The notes: generated by a model from the sequence alone, not told the origin. A DNA stretch of 64,000 bases from Actinomadura syzygii (GCF_008085905.1 NZ_VSFF01000001.1:795009-859008); one strand, 5' to 3'; counted from the stretch's first letter, positions 49,768-59,832 are shown. A program made the numbers and translations.

Positions 49768-50712
49768 GTGACCGCAGAGAGCAGGCCAGCGCGCTACGCC
49801 TTCCTGGGTCCGCGGGGCACGTTCACCGAGGCCGCCCTGCTGACCCTGCCGGGCGCGGCGGACGCCGAGCTGGTCCCGTACGCGACGGTCCCCGCCGTCC
49901 TGGACGCGCTGCGCCGCGGGGACGCCGACACCGCCGTCGTCGCGCTGGAGAACTCCGTCGAGGGCTCCGTGCCGACCACGCTGGACGAGCTGGCCACCGG
50001 CGAGCCGCTCCAGATCGTCGGGGAGATCCACCTGCCGGTGTCGTTCGCGCTGCTCGTCCGGCCGGGGACGTCGCTCGCCGACATCAAGACGGTCGCGTCC
50101 CACCCGATCGCGCAGCCGCAGTGCCGCCGCTGGCTCGCGGACAACGTCCCGGACGCCGAGTGGCGCGCCGCGACGTCCAACGCCGAGGCCGCGCAGCACG
50201 TCGCGGACGGGCACTACGACGCGGCCCTCGCCGGGTCGTTCGCCGCCGCCCGGTACGGGCTGTCCGTCCTCGCCGAGGACATCCACGACGTGTCCGACGC
50301 CGTCACCCGGTTCGTCGCGCTGCACCGTCCGTGCACCCCGCCCGCCCCCACCGGGATGGACAAGACGACCGTCGTCGCGTTCATCGGCGAAGACCACCCG
50401 GGCGCGCTGCTGGAGATCCTCACCGAGTTCTCCGTCCGGGGGATCAACCTGACGCTGATCCAGTCGCGGCCCACCGGCGCGGGGCTCGGCTCCTACCTGT
50501 TCTGGATGGACTTCGAGGGCCATGTCGCGGACGCCCGCGTCGGCGAGGCCCTGATGGGGCTGCGGCGCGTCTGCTCGGACGTCCGCTTCGTCGGCTCGTA
50601 TCCGCGCGCCGACCGGGTGCGTCCGGAGATCCGGCGCGGCACCCACGACGACGACTTCACCGAGGCCGCCGCCTGGCTCGACGCCGTCCGCACCGGCTCG
50701 CCGCACTCCTGA
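49768..50712 (+). CDS. pheA: Prephenate dehydratase
   Basis: The 314-residue enzyme converts prephenate to phenylpyruvate in phenylalanine synthesis. The catalytic domain (about 1-190) has FLGPRGTFTEAAL, ALENSVEGSVPTTLD and the TRF motif in SDAVTRFVAL. The ACT regulatory domain (about 205-285) has HPGALLEILTEF and the LTLIQSRPTGAGLGSY phenylalanine-binding loop, where Gln replaces the usual Glu of ESRP. GTG 49768 begins it. A -10 TAGACT at 49702-49707 would give a leader of about 55 nt. In Streptomyces, serS normally follows closely; here 6.2 kb intervene. Confidence 0.95.
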   Translation: MTAESRPARYAFLGPRGTFTEAALLTLPGAADAELVPYATVPAVLDALRRGDADTAVVALENSVEGSVPTTLDELATGEPLQIVGEIHLPVSFALLVRPGTSLADIKTVASHPIAQPQCRRWLADNVPDAEWRAATSNAEAAQHVADGHYDAALAGSFAAARYGLSVLAEDIHDVSDAVTRFVALHRPCTPPAPTGMDKTTVVAFIGEDHPGALLEILTEFSVRGINLTLIQSRPTGAGLGSYLFWMDFEGHVADARVGEALMGLRRVCSDVRFVGSYPRADRVRPEIRRGTHDDDFTEAAAWLDAVRTGSPHS

Positions 50713-50728
50713 CCTCTGGCGTCGCGGG

Positions 50729-53700
50729 TCAGAGTTCGGCTTTCAGGCCCTCGACCGCCATCGCCCACGTCCACTTCTCCGCGAGGACGCGGCGGATCTT
50801 CGTCGCGCGGGCGAACGCCGTCTCGGGGTCTTCGAGGACGTGCTGGATCTTGCGCGCCCATTCGGCGGTGTTCTCGGCCTCGCTCTTGTGCATGGGGACG
50901 ACGATGTGCCTGGCCTCGTCGCCCAGGTGTTCCCGGAGGAGGTCGGCGAGCCCGCTCTTCCCGCTGACCAGGACGGGCGTCCCCGCGATGATCGCCTCCA
51001 CCCCGACCAGCCCGAACGCCTCGGCCCTGGACGGCATCAGCACCAGGTTCGCGGTCTCCAGGTCGGTGGCGAGCCGCTGCTCGTTCGCCGAGTAGACCCG
51101 CGGCGTCACCAGCAGCGACGGATGGGCGGCCCACTCGATGATCTTTCTGCGCAGCTCCTCGGACGAGTCCTCCGGGACCCCGCGGACGATCAGTTCGACC
51201 TCGCTCGCGGCCCGGCTCTCGCGCAGCGCCTCGGCGGCCGCGCCGACCGCGCGGGCCGCCAGGTCGACGCCCTTCAGCTCCGCGTCCTCGACGCGTCCGA
51301 AGATCAGCACGATGGGCTTTCCCGGTGGGGCCTCGCGAGAGGACAGGTCGGCGGCGTCGAATCCGGGGTCCAGCCGCGCCAGCTGCGCCTTTCCGGGCGA
51401 GGACACATAGCGCGCATAACGCTGGTGGAGGCGCTCGCCCACGGCGAAACCGCGATGGGCGCCGCGCGCGAGGTCCACTTCGAGCCGCTGCCGCGACTCC
51501 GCCACCGCGGCGATGTCCCTGGCGCCCTCCGCGCGGTCAGGTTTGAACCAGTCGATCTCCTCCGGCGCGACGTGGATGAAATGCAGCCGCTTGGCCCTCG
51601 GGAAACGGTCGGCCTGGGCCTTGGCGGCCGGGCCGGTGACGCGGCCGTGGCCGATGATGACGTCCGGTTCTCCGCCGAGCCCGTCCGGGTGTCCGTTCAG
51701 CACCTCAAGCTCGGATTCGTACCAGTCGTTCTCCGCCGGGTTGATGAGTTTGACGTTCAGGGCCGCCGCGTTCTTGATCTCCCACAACCCGGGGTTGGGC
51801 GTCATGCAGAACACGCGCATTCCGGAGCGGGCGAGCGCGGCGCAGAGTTGCCGGTTGAAAGTGCTCAACCCGCCGTGGCTGGACGACCATTCCGTCGCCA
51901 CGGCGAGCACGACCTGCCGCCGGTCGCCGCCGTTGTCGGGATTCGGATCGTCCAGGACGCGCGGCCCGTACTGCGGACGCCTGGCGCTCTCCGAAGTCCC
52001 GGTGACGGACGCCGGAAGGATCGGCGTGATGAACGAGGGAGTGGCCTCGCCGGGGATCGCCACGCGGGTGTCCCATTCGGTCAGCAGCGTCGCTCTGATC
52101 TCCTCGGCCTCGGTCGGCGGGTGCGCCGTTCCGAGGTAGATGCCGAGGAAGCGGGACGCCTCCTCCAGTTCCCCGCTCTGCAGGGCGGCGAGCGCCCGCA
52201 GCCACGCCTTTCCCTCGCGGAACTCCGATTTGTGCGACGTGCGCTGGCTGTCGGGAATCCGGGCCCGCTGGAGCACGTCGAGCCCGGCCGCCGGGTCGCC
52301 CTCGCCGATCCGGCCGATCGCCTCGTAAACGGGGAAATGAAGGTACGGCTTCGGGAACGCCGTCTTGCTCTGGCGCGCCAGATCCGCCGACTCGCGCCAT
52401 TTCCCCTCATGCTGGAGCAGCAGGATTTCGGCAAGTCGCGCCTGGTAGTCGAGCACGCCCGAGCCCTTGAGCCAGTCGCGCGTGCGGCGCAGCAGGTCGT
52501 CGGACGGTTCGGCCGCCGCGTACAGCACCGCCTGATCGGCCAGGCGGCGCCGGTCGGCCGGTTTCGACTCCGCGCAGCCCTTGCGCAGTTCCGCGACCGA
52601 TTCCTCGACCCGCTCCTGCGCGGTGAGATAGATGCTCAACTGCATGTAGACGGCGAATCTCTGCTCATTGACGTACGGCTTGTGGGCCAGCGCCCGGCGG
52701 CCGACCTCCTCGGCGGCGGCGAATCCGCTGACCTCGGTCACGAGCTTCATCCACATGACCCACGGAACCGCCGATCCGGTCGGCCAGCCCGTCGCCGCGC
52801 GCTCGGCGTGGGAAAGCGCCCGCTCGCCGTCCTCCGAGCTTCCGGTCTCGCGGAACCGTTCCTGGAACAGCCGCGCCATGTGGTACTCGACGCCCGGCGT
52901 TCCCGGCTCCAACAGGTATTCGACCAGCAGCTCGATGCGCGCGTCGCGCTCCCGCGCCGACTCGGGGACGATATGGCGCCTGTCCCCGCCGTAACGCCAT
53001 TCGATCTCGGCGCGGGCGGCCGCGACCGCGTCGGCCAGTTCCTTGTCCGCGCCCGCCTCCCGCAGATGGAAGAACGCGCCGGAAAGGGCGACGGCCCGCT
53101 CCTTGGCGTCGGTCCGCTTGAGCCTGGCCGCGTACCATTGCCCGGCCGCGTGGTGCGCCGAACGCCACGCCCGCCGGTCCCGGCGCAGAAAGGCGTTCTC
53201 CGCCTCCCGGACGGCCGGATGCAACTGGTATCTGGGCGGCCTGTCCTGCGTCGGCTCCATGAGATAGCGGTAGCGAAACTCCCGGAGCCGTCCTCTGAAA
53301 TCGGTGACCAGGGCTTCGGCCTGTTTCTGCTCGAACCCCGCCGAGAGGACCGACAGCCTGCGCAGGGCTTGGCGCTCGTCGTCCGCGAGCCCTTCGGTGG
53401 CCTTGGCCACCAGGCCCCGTTCGATCGTGTCGACGAGTTCGTCCTCGGGGATCTCCTCAGCGGGCAGGCCGAGCAACTCGTCCAATGTGTAGCGGCGCAA
53501 AAGGGAACCCAGCAAATGCAGCACGCGGGGGTTTTGGCCGAGCCGCTTCACGGTCTCGGTTCTGCGGGATTCCGGAAACCTCGCCGCCGCGTCCGCCGTC
53601 CTGAGGTGCCCGAGGACGATGCGCACACCCTCCTCGACCACGGGGGCGGGCAGTTCGACCGGGTGGAAAGGCTGCGTCCACAGGGCGTCGAGATGCTGAT

Positions 53701-54169
53701 TGGAAACCAGCCACAGACCGCCCTCGTTCCCCGGCGCCCGCGCGGACTCGGCCAGCGCCGACCCGAACGGTTCGCGCGGCCGCTTGTCGGCGTCCAGGAG
53801 CCGCTGGAACTCGTCGATCACGACGAGCACCCGCTGTTTCAGCAACTCGCGGACGACGGCCTTGAATCCGCGGCCCGGCGCGATTTGCGGCGCGGCGTCG
53901 CCGCCCTCCGGAAGGACGAGCCCGTCCAGGAGCAGGTCGACGAGTTCCTGCTCCATATCGGTCGAGCGCTCCGGGACGTCGATGCTGACGACCGGCCTTC
54001 GGAATTCCTTCAAATAGCGGCTCAGCAGCGGTTTCACGAGTTGGAGGGACTTGCCGACCCCGGAGATCCCGGTGATCACCGCCGCGCCGCGATGCGCCCA
54101 CAGTTCGTCCGCGGCTTCCCGCCGCCGCCCGTCACCAAGATCAAGAACAGCTTCGCCCTCGGATTCCAT
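50729..54169 (-). CDS. P-loop ATPase / helical-repeat / GT4 glycosyltransferase fusion (conflict-system-like)
   Basis: This 1146-residue protein joins three parts. Residues about 25-240 form a STAND/AAA-like ATPase: Walker A GISGVGKS (34-41), Walker B VLVVIDEF (114-121) and sensor-like LWLVSNQH (152-159). A winged-helix stretch (about 330-420) and alpha-helical TPR-like repeats (about 420-735) follow. Residues about 751-1146 are a GT-B family 4 glycosyltransferase with HGGLSTFNRQLCAALARSG, IVLIFGRV, and the donor-site E-x7-E in RAEAFGLVGVEAIIAGTPVL. There is no signal peptide. TATAAC lies 7 nt before ATG 54169. NTPase-repeat proteins with effector domains, including GT4-like ones, are predicted in bacterial conflict systems. 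A defence or self-modification role is inference. Confidence 0.85.
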   Translation of the reverse strand: MESEGEAVLDLGDGRRREAADELWAHRGAAVITGISGVGKSLQLVKPLLSRYLKEFRRPVVSIDVPERSTDMEQELVDLLLDGLVLPEGGDAAPQIAPGRGFKAVVRELLKQRVLVVIDEFQRLLDADKRPREPFGSALAESARAPGNEGGLWLVSNQHLDALWTQPFHPVELPAPVVEEGVRIVLGHLRTADAAARFPESRRTETVKRLGQNPRVLHLLGSLLRRYTLDELLGLPAEEIPEDELVDTIERGLVAKATEGLADDERQALRRLSVLSAGFEQKQAEALVTDFRGRLREFRYRYLMEPTQDRPPRYQLHPAVREAENAFLRRDRRAWRSAHHAAGQWYAARLKRTDAKERAVALSGAFFHLREAGADKELADAVAAARAEIEWRYGGDRRHIVPESARERDARIELLVEYLLEPGTPGVEYHMARLFQERFRETGSSEDGERALSHAERAATGWPTGSAVPWVMWMKLVTEVSGFAAAEEVGRRALAHKPYVNEQRFAVYMQLSIYLTAQERVEESVAELRKGCAESKPADRRRLADQAVLYAAAEPSDDLLRRTRDWLKGSGVLDYQARLAEILLLQHEGKWRESADLARQSKTAFPKPYLHFPVYEAIGRIGEGDPAAGLDVLQRARIPDSQRTSHKSEFREGKAWLRALAALQSGELEEASRFLGIYLGTAHPPTEAEEIRATLLTEWDTRVAIPGEATPSFITPILPASVTGTSESARRPQYGPRVLDDPNPDNGGDRRQVVLAVATEWSSSHGGLSTFNRQLCAALARSGMRVFCMTPNPGLWEIKNAAALNVKLINPAENDWYESELEVLNGHPDGLGGEPDVIIGHGRVTGPAAKAQADRFPRAKRLHFIHVAPEEIDWFKPDRAEGARDIAAVAESRQRLEVDLARGAHRGFAVGERLHQRYARYVSSPGKAQLARLDPGFDAADLSSREAPPGKPIVLIFGRVEDAELKGVDLAARAVGAAAEALRESRAASEVELIVRGVPEDSSEELRRKIIEWAAHPSLLVTPRVYSANEQRLATDLETANLVLMPSRAEAFGLVGVEAIIAGTPVLVSGKSGLADLLREHLGDEARHIVVPMHKSEAENTAEWARKIQHVLEDPETAFARATKIRRVLAEKWTWAMAVEGLKAEL

Positions 54170-54396
54170 CACCGCCGTTATACCCCAGCCGACCTGGCGG
54201 GACCACAAGAGCGGACGGCGGATAAAGGCATGTCGAACGGCCGCGAAAGAGCAATTCCAAGGCCCGGTTCCCGGGCCCTCATCCGGCCCGCGATCCAATC
54301 CCCCGGTGCGGTGACCGAACTGTGATCTTGGACGGGCAACCAGTAGACGATCTTGAACGTCTCCTCTGTACCAGTGATCAGTGGAAAGGTTGCGCC

Positions 54397-56040
54397 GTGC
54401 GCCGATCGTCCGCCCTGCTAGCCACCGCCGCACTCGCGGCGGCATCTCTCATCGTCCCCGCGACCGCGAGCGCGGACGTCACCGACGACTGGCTCACACT
54501 GACGTTCGACCAGCTCGGCAAGGACCGGGTCGCCCACGTCAAGCTGAGCGCGAAGTCGGCGAGCGGCGTGACGGGCGTCGTCGCGAAGATGCACTACAAG
54601 TCGACGTCGGCGGAGCCCTACGCCACCGTCCCGCTCCAGCGGACCGACGGCACGGACAACGACGGCGTCTGGCAGACCGACTACCGGACCGACATCAACG
54701 CCCACCCCGGGCTGACGGCCGTCGAAGTGCTGATCACCACCAGGGACACGCACTCCTACTCCAAGTGGTCCACCTTCAACGACTGCTACACGACGACCGT
54801 CGCGGACCTGACCGCCTCGCCCGCCGCCATCGACGTCGAGCACCAGGACGTGACGCTCCGCGGCCGGGCCATGTTCCAGACGGACCGCGAGTCGGCGCCA
54901 CAACCCGCACCGAATGTGACGGTGAACGGGCCGACGTCCCAGCGCCCGGATGGCACGACGTACCCCAACAGCACGACGGCCGGCGCGGACGGCACGTTCA
55001 CGATGCAGTACACCGGCGCGCCGAGGGCCACCGCCGGCGTCCCCGCGCAGGGACCGCTGTGCGGACGGAGCGCAACCGCACCCCTGACCGTGACCAAGCA
55101 GACCACCGAGGTGACGGCGAAGCGCGCACCGGGACCGGCCGTCGCGCCCGGCGCGGAGATCACGGTGGAGGGCAAGGTCGTCCGGCACGGCTCCGCCGGG
55201 ACCGTCCCCGCGGTCGGCGCCACGGTGTCGGTCGACATCCCGTCCGACATGGCCCAGACGCACCCCATGGGCGTGACCGGCGCGGACGGCACCTACAAGA
55301 TCACCTTCAAGGCGGGGCTGGAGCCCGGGAAGTCCGCCTTCCCGACCGTCCACGCCGGGGACAACGGGTTCCTCGTCGGGAGCGACGCGGACCTCGGGTT
55401 GATGTGGGTCGGGAACGGCTCGCAGCTCGTCGACTTCGCCACGGACAAGAACCGAACCCCCTTCGCGTACGGCGACCCCCTCGTCGCGAGCGTGCGGCTG
55501 GACCTCTCGCCCGGCATCCTCACCGAGACGAAGCAGCCGGTGTACCTGGAGTACTCCTTCGACGACAAGACGTGGAAGACCTGGGAGACCGCGACGCTCG
55601 ACGGTGAGGGAACCGTCTACTTCGGCGCCGACAAGGCCGTCACCAAGGACGCCTACTGGCGCGCCCGGTACCCCGGCAGCACGCTCAGCGCCCCGGCCGT
55701 GACCGAGTCGCGCTTCATCGACGTCAAGTACCGGACGGAGATCTACGAGTTCAACGCCTCCCCTGAGCCGGTGGCGAAGGGCAAGACCATCACTGTGGAG
55801 GGGCTGCTCTACCGGTTCCAGGCGACGGCGGGGCCCGCGCCGAACGCGCCCGTGGCGATCTACTTCAAGGCCGCCGGATCGTCCGCCTGGACGAAGGTGG
55901 CCGACACGAAGACCGCGGCCAACGGGCGGTTCAAGAAGACGTTCACGGCGTCCAAGGACGGGACGTGGATGGCCCACTTCCTGGAGAGCAGCAACTACCG
56001 GGAGTCCAACGCGCCGAGCGACTACGTGGACGTGCGCTGA
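54397..56040 (+). CDS. Secreted multi-domain Ig-like protein
   Basis: The 547-residue protein has a clear signal peptide (about 1-27, AATASA cleavage region). At least three to four beta-sandwich segments follow, each with the pattern V-x-G-K/R...G-x-x-P...V-x-V and GADGTFTMQY / GADGTYKITF / AANGRFKKTF. These resemble bacterial Ig-like or carboxypeptidase-regulatory folds. There is no catalytic motif and no sorting signal, so it is probably a soluble or loosely attached surface protein. GTG 54397 is preceded by AAAGG. It is divergent from the ATPase-GT4 gene across 227 bp. Function is unknown. Confidence 0.75.
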   Translation: MRRSSALLATAALAAASLIVPATASADVTDDWLTLTFDQLGKDRVAHVKLSAKSASGVTGVVAKMHYKSTSAEPYATVPLQRTDGTDNDGVWQTDYRTDINAHPGLTAVEVLITTRDTHSYSKWSTFNDCYTTTVADLTASPAAIDVEHQDVTLRGRAMFQTDRESAPQPAPNVTVNGPTSQRPDGTTYPNSTTAGADGTFTMQYTGAPRATAGVPAQGPLCGRSATAPLTVTKQTTEVTAKRAPGPAVAPGAEITVEGKVVRHGSAGTVPAVGATVSVDIPSDMAQTHPMGVTGADGTYKITFKAGLEPGKSAFPTVHAGDNGFLVGSDADLGLMWVGNGSQLVDFATDKNRTPFAYGDPLVASVRLDLSPGILTETKQPVYLEYSFDDKTWKTWETATLDGEGTVYFGADKAVTKDAYWRARYPGSTLSAPAVTESRFIDVKYRTEIYEFNASPEPVAKGKTITVEGLLYRFQATAGPAPNAPVAIYFKAAGSSAWTKVADTKTAANGRFKKTFTASKDGTWMAHFLESSNYRESNAPSDYVDVR

Positions 56041-56054
56041 CATAGGCTGCGCGG

Positions 56055-56861
56055 GTGGCTGACGACTTCGATCTCTACGAACGGGAACTGTGGGCCGGAC
56101 GGGCCGCCGCCTACGAGCGGGGATTCGCCCGGCTCACCCGCCACCTGATCGAACCGCTGCTGGACGCCGCGGGCGTCGCCGCCGGGGCGCGGTTCCTCGA
56201 AGTCGGGACGGGCCCCGGCTTCGTGTCCCGCGAGGCCGTCCGGCGCGGCGCCGAGGCGACCGCGCTCGACGCCGACCCGGACATGGCGGAGACGGCGCGC
56301 CGGAACGTCCCCGGCCTGGACGTGCGCGTCGCCGTCCTGCCCGAGGTCCCGTTCGACGACGGGACGTTCGACGCCGTCGCGGGCAACTTCGTCATCAACC
56401 ACGTGGGCTCGCCCGACGCGGCCCTCGCCGAGCTGCGACGGGTGCTGCGGCCCGGCGGGCGGCTCGCGCTGAGCTGCTGGGTGATGCCGGGCAGCGGGGC
56501 GCTCGGGATCGTCCGGGAGGCGCTCGAAGAGGCGGGCGTGCCCGTCCCGGACGACATCCCCGACCCGCCGTTCATGGAGCACGGCGAGGCCGCGGCGTTC
56601 CGGCGGCTGGTCGCGGCGGCGGGGTTCGCGGGCGTGGCCGTCGAGGAGGTGACGTGGGAGCACGTCGTCGACCCCGAGGACTGGTGGGAGACGGGCGCCC
56701 TCTCCAGGGTCGGCACCAACGGCGTCATCGTCGGACGGCAGGACGCGCCCACCGTCCAGCGCGTCAAGGACGCCTACGACCGCATCGTGTCCGGCTACGC
56801 GGCGGCGGACGGAAAGGTCGCGCTGCCCGCGCACGCGCTGCTGGCCAGCGGCTCCCGCTGA
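56055..56861 (+). CDS. Class I SAM-dependent methyltransferase
   Basis: This 268-residue protein has a Rossmann methyltransferase core: motif [20 protein letters not shown] near residue 48, acidic end of strand 2 [32 protein letters not shown] and [16 protein letters not shown]. It resembles UbiE/type 11 methyltransferases of secondary metabolism. TAGGCT lies 6 nt before GTG 56055, so it is probably leaderless and separate from the upstream gene despite the 14-nt gap. The substrate is unknown. Confidence 0.85.
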   Translation: MADDFDLYERELWAGRAAAYERGFARLTRHLIEPLLDAAGVAAGARFLEVGTGPGFVSREAVRRGAEATALDADPDMAETARRNVPGLDVRVAVLPEVPFDDGTFDAVAGNFVINHVGSPDAALAELRRVLRPGGRLALSCWVMPGSGALGIVREALEEAGVPVPDDIPDPPFMEHGEAAAFRRLVAAAGFAGVAVEEVTWEHVVDPEDWWETGALSRVGTNGVIVGRQDAPTVQRVKDAYDRIVSGYAAADGKVALPAHALLASGSR

Positions 56862-56947
56862 ACGCCCCCCTGAGCGCCGCCCGCGGGCGGCGCGCGGACG
56901 CGATACCCCCGCGCGGCGGGGCGCCTCCAGCCGGTAGCCTCGCATCT

Positions 56948-58207
56948 GTGATCGACCTTCGCGCTCTTCGAGAGGACCCTGACCGGCTGCGCGCGTCCCA
57001 GCGCGCCCGCGGCGCGGACGACGCCGTCGTCGACCGCCTGCTCGACCTCGACGGGAGGCGCCGCTCGGCGCTCACCTCGTTCGAGCGGCTGCGGTCCGAG
57101 CAGAAGAGTTTCGGCAAGTCGGTGTCGAAGGCGCAGGGCGAGGAGCGGCAGCAGTTGCTGACCCGCGCCAAGGAGCTGGCGCAGCAGGTCAAGGACGCCG
57201 AGGCCGAGGCCGACCGGCTCGGCGACGAGCTCGACGCGGTGCTGAAGGACGTCCCGAACCTCATCGAGGACGGCGCCCCGCCCGGCGGCGAGCAGGACTA
57301 CGTCGTCCTGGAGCACGTCGGCGAGCCGCCCGAGTTCGACTTCGAGCCGAAGGACCACCTGGAGCTCGGCGAGAGCCTCGGCGCGATCGACATGGAGCGC
57401 GGCGCGAAGGTGTCCGGCGCGCGGTTCTACTACCTGACGGGCGTCGGCGCGCGGCTCCAGTACGCGCTGCTCAACCTGGCGATCGAGCAGGCCGTCGCGG
57501 CCGGGTTCGTGCCGATGTACCCGCCCGTCCTGGTGAAGCCGGAGGCGATGGAGGGCACCGGGTTCCTCGGCGCGCACGCCGCCGAGGTCTACCAGCTGCC
57601 GCAGGACGAGCTGTACCTCGTCGGCACGTCCGAGGTCCCGCTCGCCGCCTACCACATGGACGAGATCCTCGACGGGCTGCCGCGGCGGTACGCGGCGTGG
57701 TCGTCCTGCTTCCGCCGCGAGGCGGGCTCCTACGGCAAGGACACGCGCGGCATCATCCGCGTCCACCAGTTCGACAAGGTGGAGATGTTCTCCTACTGCG
57801 AGCCCGACGACGCGCACGCCGAGCACCTGCGGCTGCTGGAGTGGGAGAAGGAGATGCTCGCCAAGGTCGAGATCCCGTACCGGGTGATCGACGTGGCGGC
57901 GGGCGACCTCGGCGCCAGCGCGGCCCGCAAGTACGACTGCGAGGCGTGGGTGCCGTCGCAGGGCACCTACCGCGAGGTGACGTCCACGTCCAACTGCACC
58001 GAGTTCCAGGCCCGGCGCCTGTCGGTGCGCCACCGGGACGCGGACGGCAAGAGCCGCCCGGTCGCGACCCTGAACGGGACGCTCGCCACCACCCGCTGGA
58101 TGGTCGCGATCCTGGAGAACCACCAGCGGGCCGACGGGACGGTCCGCGTCCCCGAGGCGCTGCGCAAGTTCATCGGGCTGGACGTCCTGGAGCCCGTCAA
58201 GCGCTGA
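56948..58207 (+). CDS. serS: Seryl-tRNA synthetase
   Basis: The 419-residue class II synthetase has an N-terminal coiled-coil tRNA arm (about 28-105). Motif 2 is [16 protein letters not shown], the motif 3 region is [16 protein letters not shown], and the serine-binding TSEVPLA segment is present. It charges tRNA-Ser. TAGCCT lies 7 nt before GTG 56948, suggesting a leaderless transcript. The gene's last 14 codons include the start of a 20-nt tandem repeat that copies its stop codon. Family identity is beyond doubt. Confidence 0.97.
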   Translation: MIDLRALREDPDRLRASQRARGADDAVVDRLLDLDGRRRSALTSFERLRSEQKSFGKSVSKAQGEERQQLLTRAKELAQQVKDAEAEADRLGDELDAVLKDVPNLIEDGAPPGGEQDYVVLEHVGEPPEFDFEPKDHLELGESLGAIDMERGAKVSGARFYYLTGVGARLQYALLNLAIEQAVAAGFVPMYPPVLVKPEAMEGTGFLGAHAAEVYQLPQDELYLVGTSEVPLAAYHMDEILDGLPRRYAAWSSCFRREAGSYGKDTRGIIRVHQFDKVEMFSYCEPDDAHAEHLRLLEWEKEMLAKVEIPYRVIDVAAGDLGASAARKYDCEAWVPSQGTYREVTSTSNCTEFQARRLSVRHRDADGKSRPVATLNGTLATTRWMVAILENHQRADGTVRVPEALRKFIGLDVLEPVKR

Positions 58208-58251
58208 CCGCGCCCGTCAAGCGCTGACGGCGCCCGTCAAGCGCCGACCGC
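58192..58251 (+). repeat. 20-nt tandem repeat, three copies, including the serS stop codon
   Basis: GCCCGTCAAGCGCTGACCGC (58192-58211, containing the stop TGA 58205-58207) is repeated at 58212-58231 with one change and at 58232-58251 with TGA changed to CGA. The extra copies would encode the same PVKR ending. Confidence 0.9.
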
Positions 58252-58287
58252 GGGCCGGACGCGGAACCGGCGGCCCGCTCCGTTGAC

Positions 58288-59583
58288 TTAGCGGTCGGCG
58301 GGGGCCGCCGCCCAGGTCAGCGCGCGATGATCTCCCCATGCGGGACGGCTGTGTCCCGCGGCGGGTGCGTCGCGGCCGTCAATCGGCGGCCGAATGACGG
58401 AATTCGGTGCGGGCCGCTGGGCCGTGAGGCTGCGGCGGGCGGCGCGCAGCTCGGCGGTGAAGCTGAGGCGACCGGGGTCCAGCGGCTCGCTGCGGTTCAC
58501 CGCCGTCGCGTGCATCCTGACGCGCAGGCCCGTGTAGACGGCCAGGTGCGCGTACGTCTCCTGGAACACGAGGTCGGGCGTCCTGCTGGACAGGACGGTG
58601 TCCGAACCGATCTGGATGGTCTTCAACTCGGCCAGCGGGTCCCCCGCCTCCGACCGTGCGCCGTACAGGCCGACCAGGTCGGCGACGGGCGCGGCGTCCG
58701 GGTCCGTCAGGGTGGTGATGAGACGGCAGCGTTCCGCGCCGCTCCCGCCGGGGAGGTCAGGGGCGTACTCGACGACCCGGGCTCGCGCGTCCTGGCCCGG
58801 CCAGGCATCGCGGCCCGGCTCCCCGTGCACGGTCGAGATCCATGACCTGTCGGGGAGGGTCTCCTCGACGGGCAGCTTCCAGGTCTTGGGGACGCGCCAG
58901 AGCAGCTCGGCGCCCGACTCCGCCAGCCTGCTCCACAGTTGCGCGCAGGGAAGGTCATGGTCGGCGAGGACCAGCATCGCCGGGCCGAGCGAGGTGGCCA
59001 GCCGTTCGGCCAGCACCCGTTCCCGGACGCGGTAGGAGTCGACCGTCGCGTCGCAGACCGCGTTGCTGCCCGCCTCGACCAGCGCGACCAGCCGCGCCAG
59101 CGGGCAACCGGGCGGCCTCTCGCCCCGATGGGCCCGGGGCCCGCCGAGACCGGTCTGGTTGGCCGGGCTGTCGGCGGCCTGCAGCGTCGTGCCGGCGAGC
59201 GCCATGACGCGCAGCCCGCGCCAGAACGCGCCGGGCGTCCGCTCGTCGGCCACCGCGCTCCCCGCGTGGACCAGCAGTTCGCGGAACGGCTCTATCCCCA
59301 GCTTGCACCGCGCCCTAAATATCGCGGCCTTGTCCGGTACCCGCCAATTATCCCAGCCATTATCGAGTCCGGGCGCGGCGACCAGCGTACGAAGCACACG
59401 CTGATAAGACTGCGGGGACAACAACGCGCGGGCGAGCAGAAAATAGACCATCAAACCGGGCGACAGCAGCCGCCTCCGCACCTCGCGGTCCTGGGTTTTG
59501 GCCAAAACGGCTTCCACCAGATCTTGCGGAAACACACTGTCCAGGTCACCGAGTGTGACCATGTCGAGCAACTGATCGACCAT
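58288..59583 (-). CDS. IS4-type transposase lacking the first catalytic Asp (degenerate or domesticated)
   Basis: The protein of about 431 residues matches IS4-family transposases. The N-terminal domain has FPQDLVEAVLAKTQDREVRR, VYFLLARALLSPQSYQRVL and a D-K-A-A-I-F-R-A-R segment. The catalytic core follows. The DGTT box holding the first DDE Asp reads ALAGTTLQAADSP (Asp to Ala). The second Asp (LVLADHDLPCAQLW) and the Glu region (LVFQETYAHLAVY) remain. No stop or frameshift is seen, and I found no terminal inverted repeats. It is therefore either a dead copy or a domesticated protein. ATG 59583 is a reasonable start; 59643 is also possible. It diverges from the PPOX-like gene. Confidence 0.78.
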   Translation of the reverse strand: MVDQLLDMVTLGDLDSVFPQDLVEAVLAKTQDREVRRRLLSPGLMVYFLLARALLSPQSYQRVLRTLVAAPGLDNGWDNWRVPDKAAIFRARCKLGIEPFRELLVHAGSAVADERTPGAFWRGLRVMALAGTTLQAADSPANQTGLGGPRAHRGERPPGCPLARLVALVEAGSNAVCDATVDSYRVRERVLAERLATSLGPAMLVLADHDLPCAQLWSRLAESGAELLWRVPKTWKLPVEETLPDRSWISTVHGEPGRDAWPGQDARARVVEYAPDLPGGSGAERCRLITTLTDPDAAPVADLVGLYGARSEAGDPLAELKTIQIGSDTVLSSRTPDLVFQETYAHLAVYTGLRVRMHATAVNRSEPLDPGRLSFTAELRAARRSLTAQRPAPNSVIRPPIDGRDAPAAGHSRPAWGDHRALTWAAAPADR

Positions 59584-59832
59584 GCCGGACACCGCCTCAG
59601 GGCTCCCCGTTCGCCCTCCCTCTCGACGGTATATCAACTTCATTGCCAGGTGTGGGTCATGGCCAAAGTCAACGATATTGGTCTGGGTACTTCCGAGATA
59701 CCCCTTCCTTTGCACTGACGCCTGTGGTGCACTCGGAATCAGCATGAGGAACCGGCTTCCCACCCCGCACGGACGGAAGGGGACCACGTCCATGGTGATG
59801 AGGTCGAGCTTGGCAGAGAAGAGGCACCACTG

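Noticed and set aside
50729..54169. Simple biosynthetic glycosyltransferase
   Set aside because: More than 700 residues of ATPase and helical repeat precede the GT4 domain and no sugar-pathway genes adjoin it.
50840..54325. 1161-codon plus-strand ORF opposite the ATPase-GT4 gene
   Set aside because: It is Arg/Pro/Gly-rich without any motif, while the minus strand has clear Walker and GT4 motifs.
57000..58260. tRNA gene near serS
   Set aside because: No cloverleaf or T-loop consensus was found around serS or elsewhere in the window.
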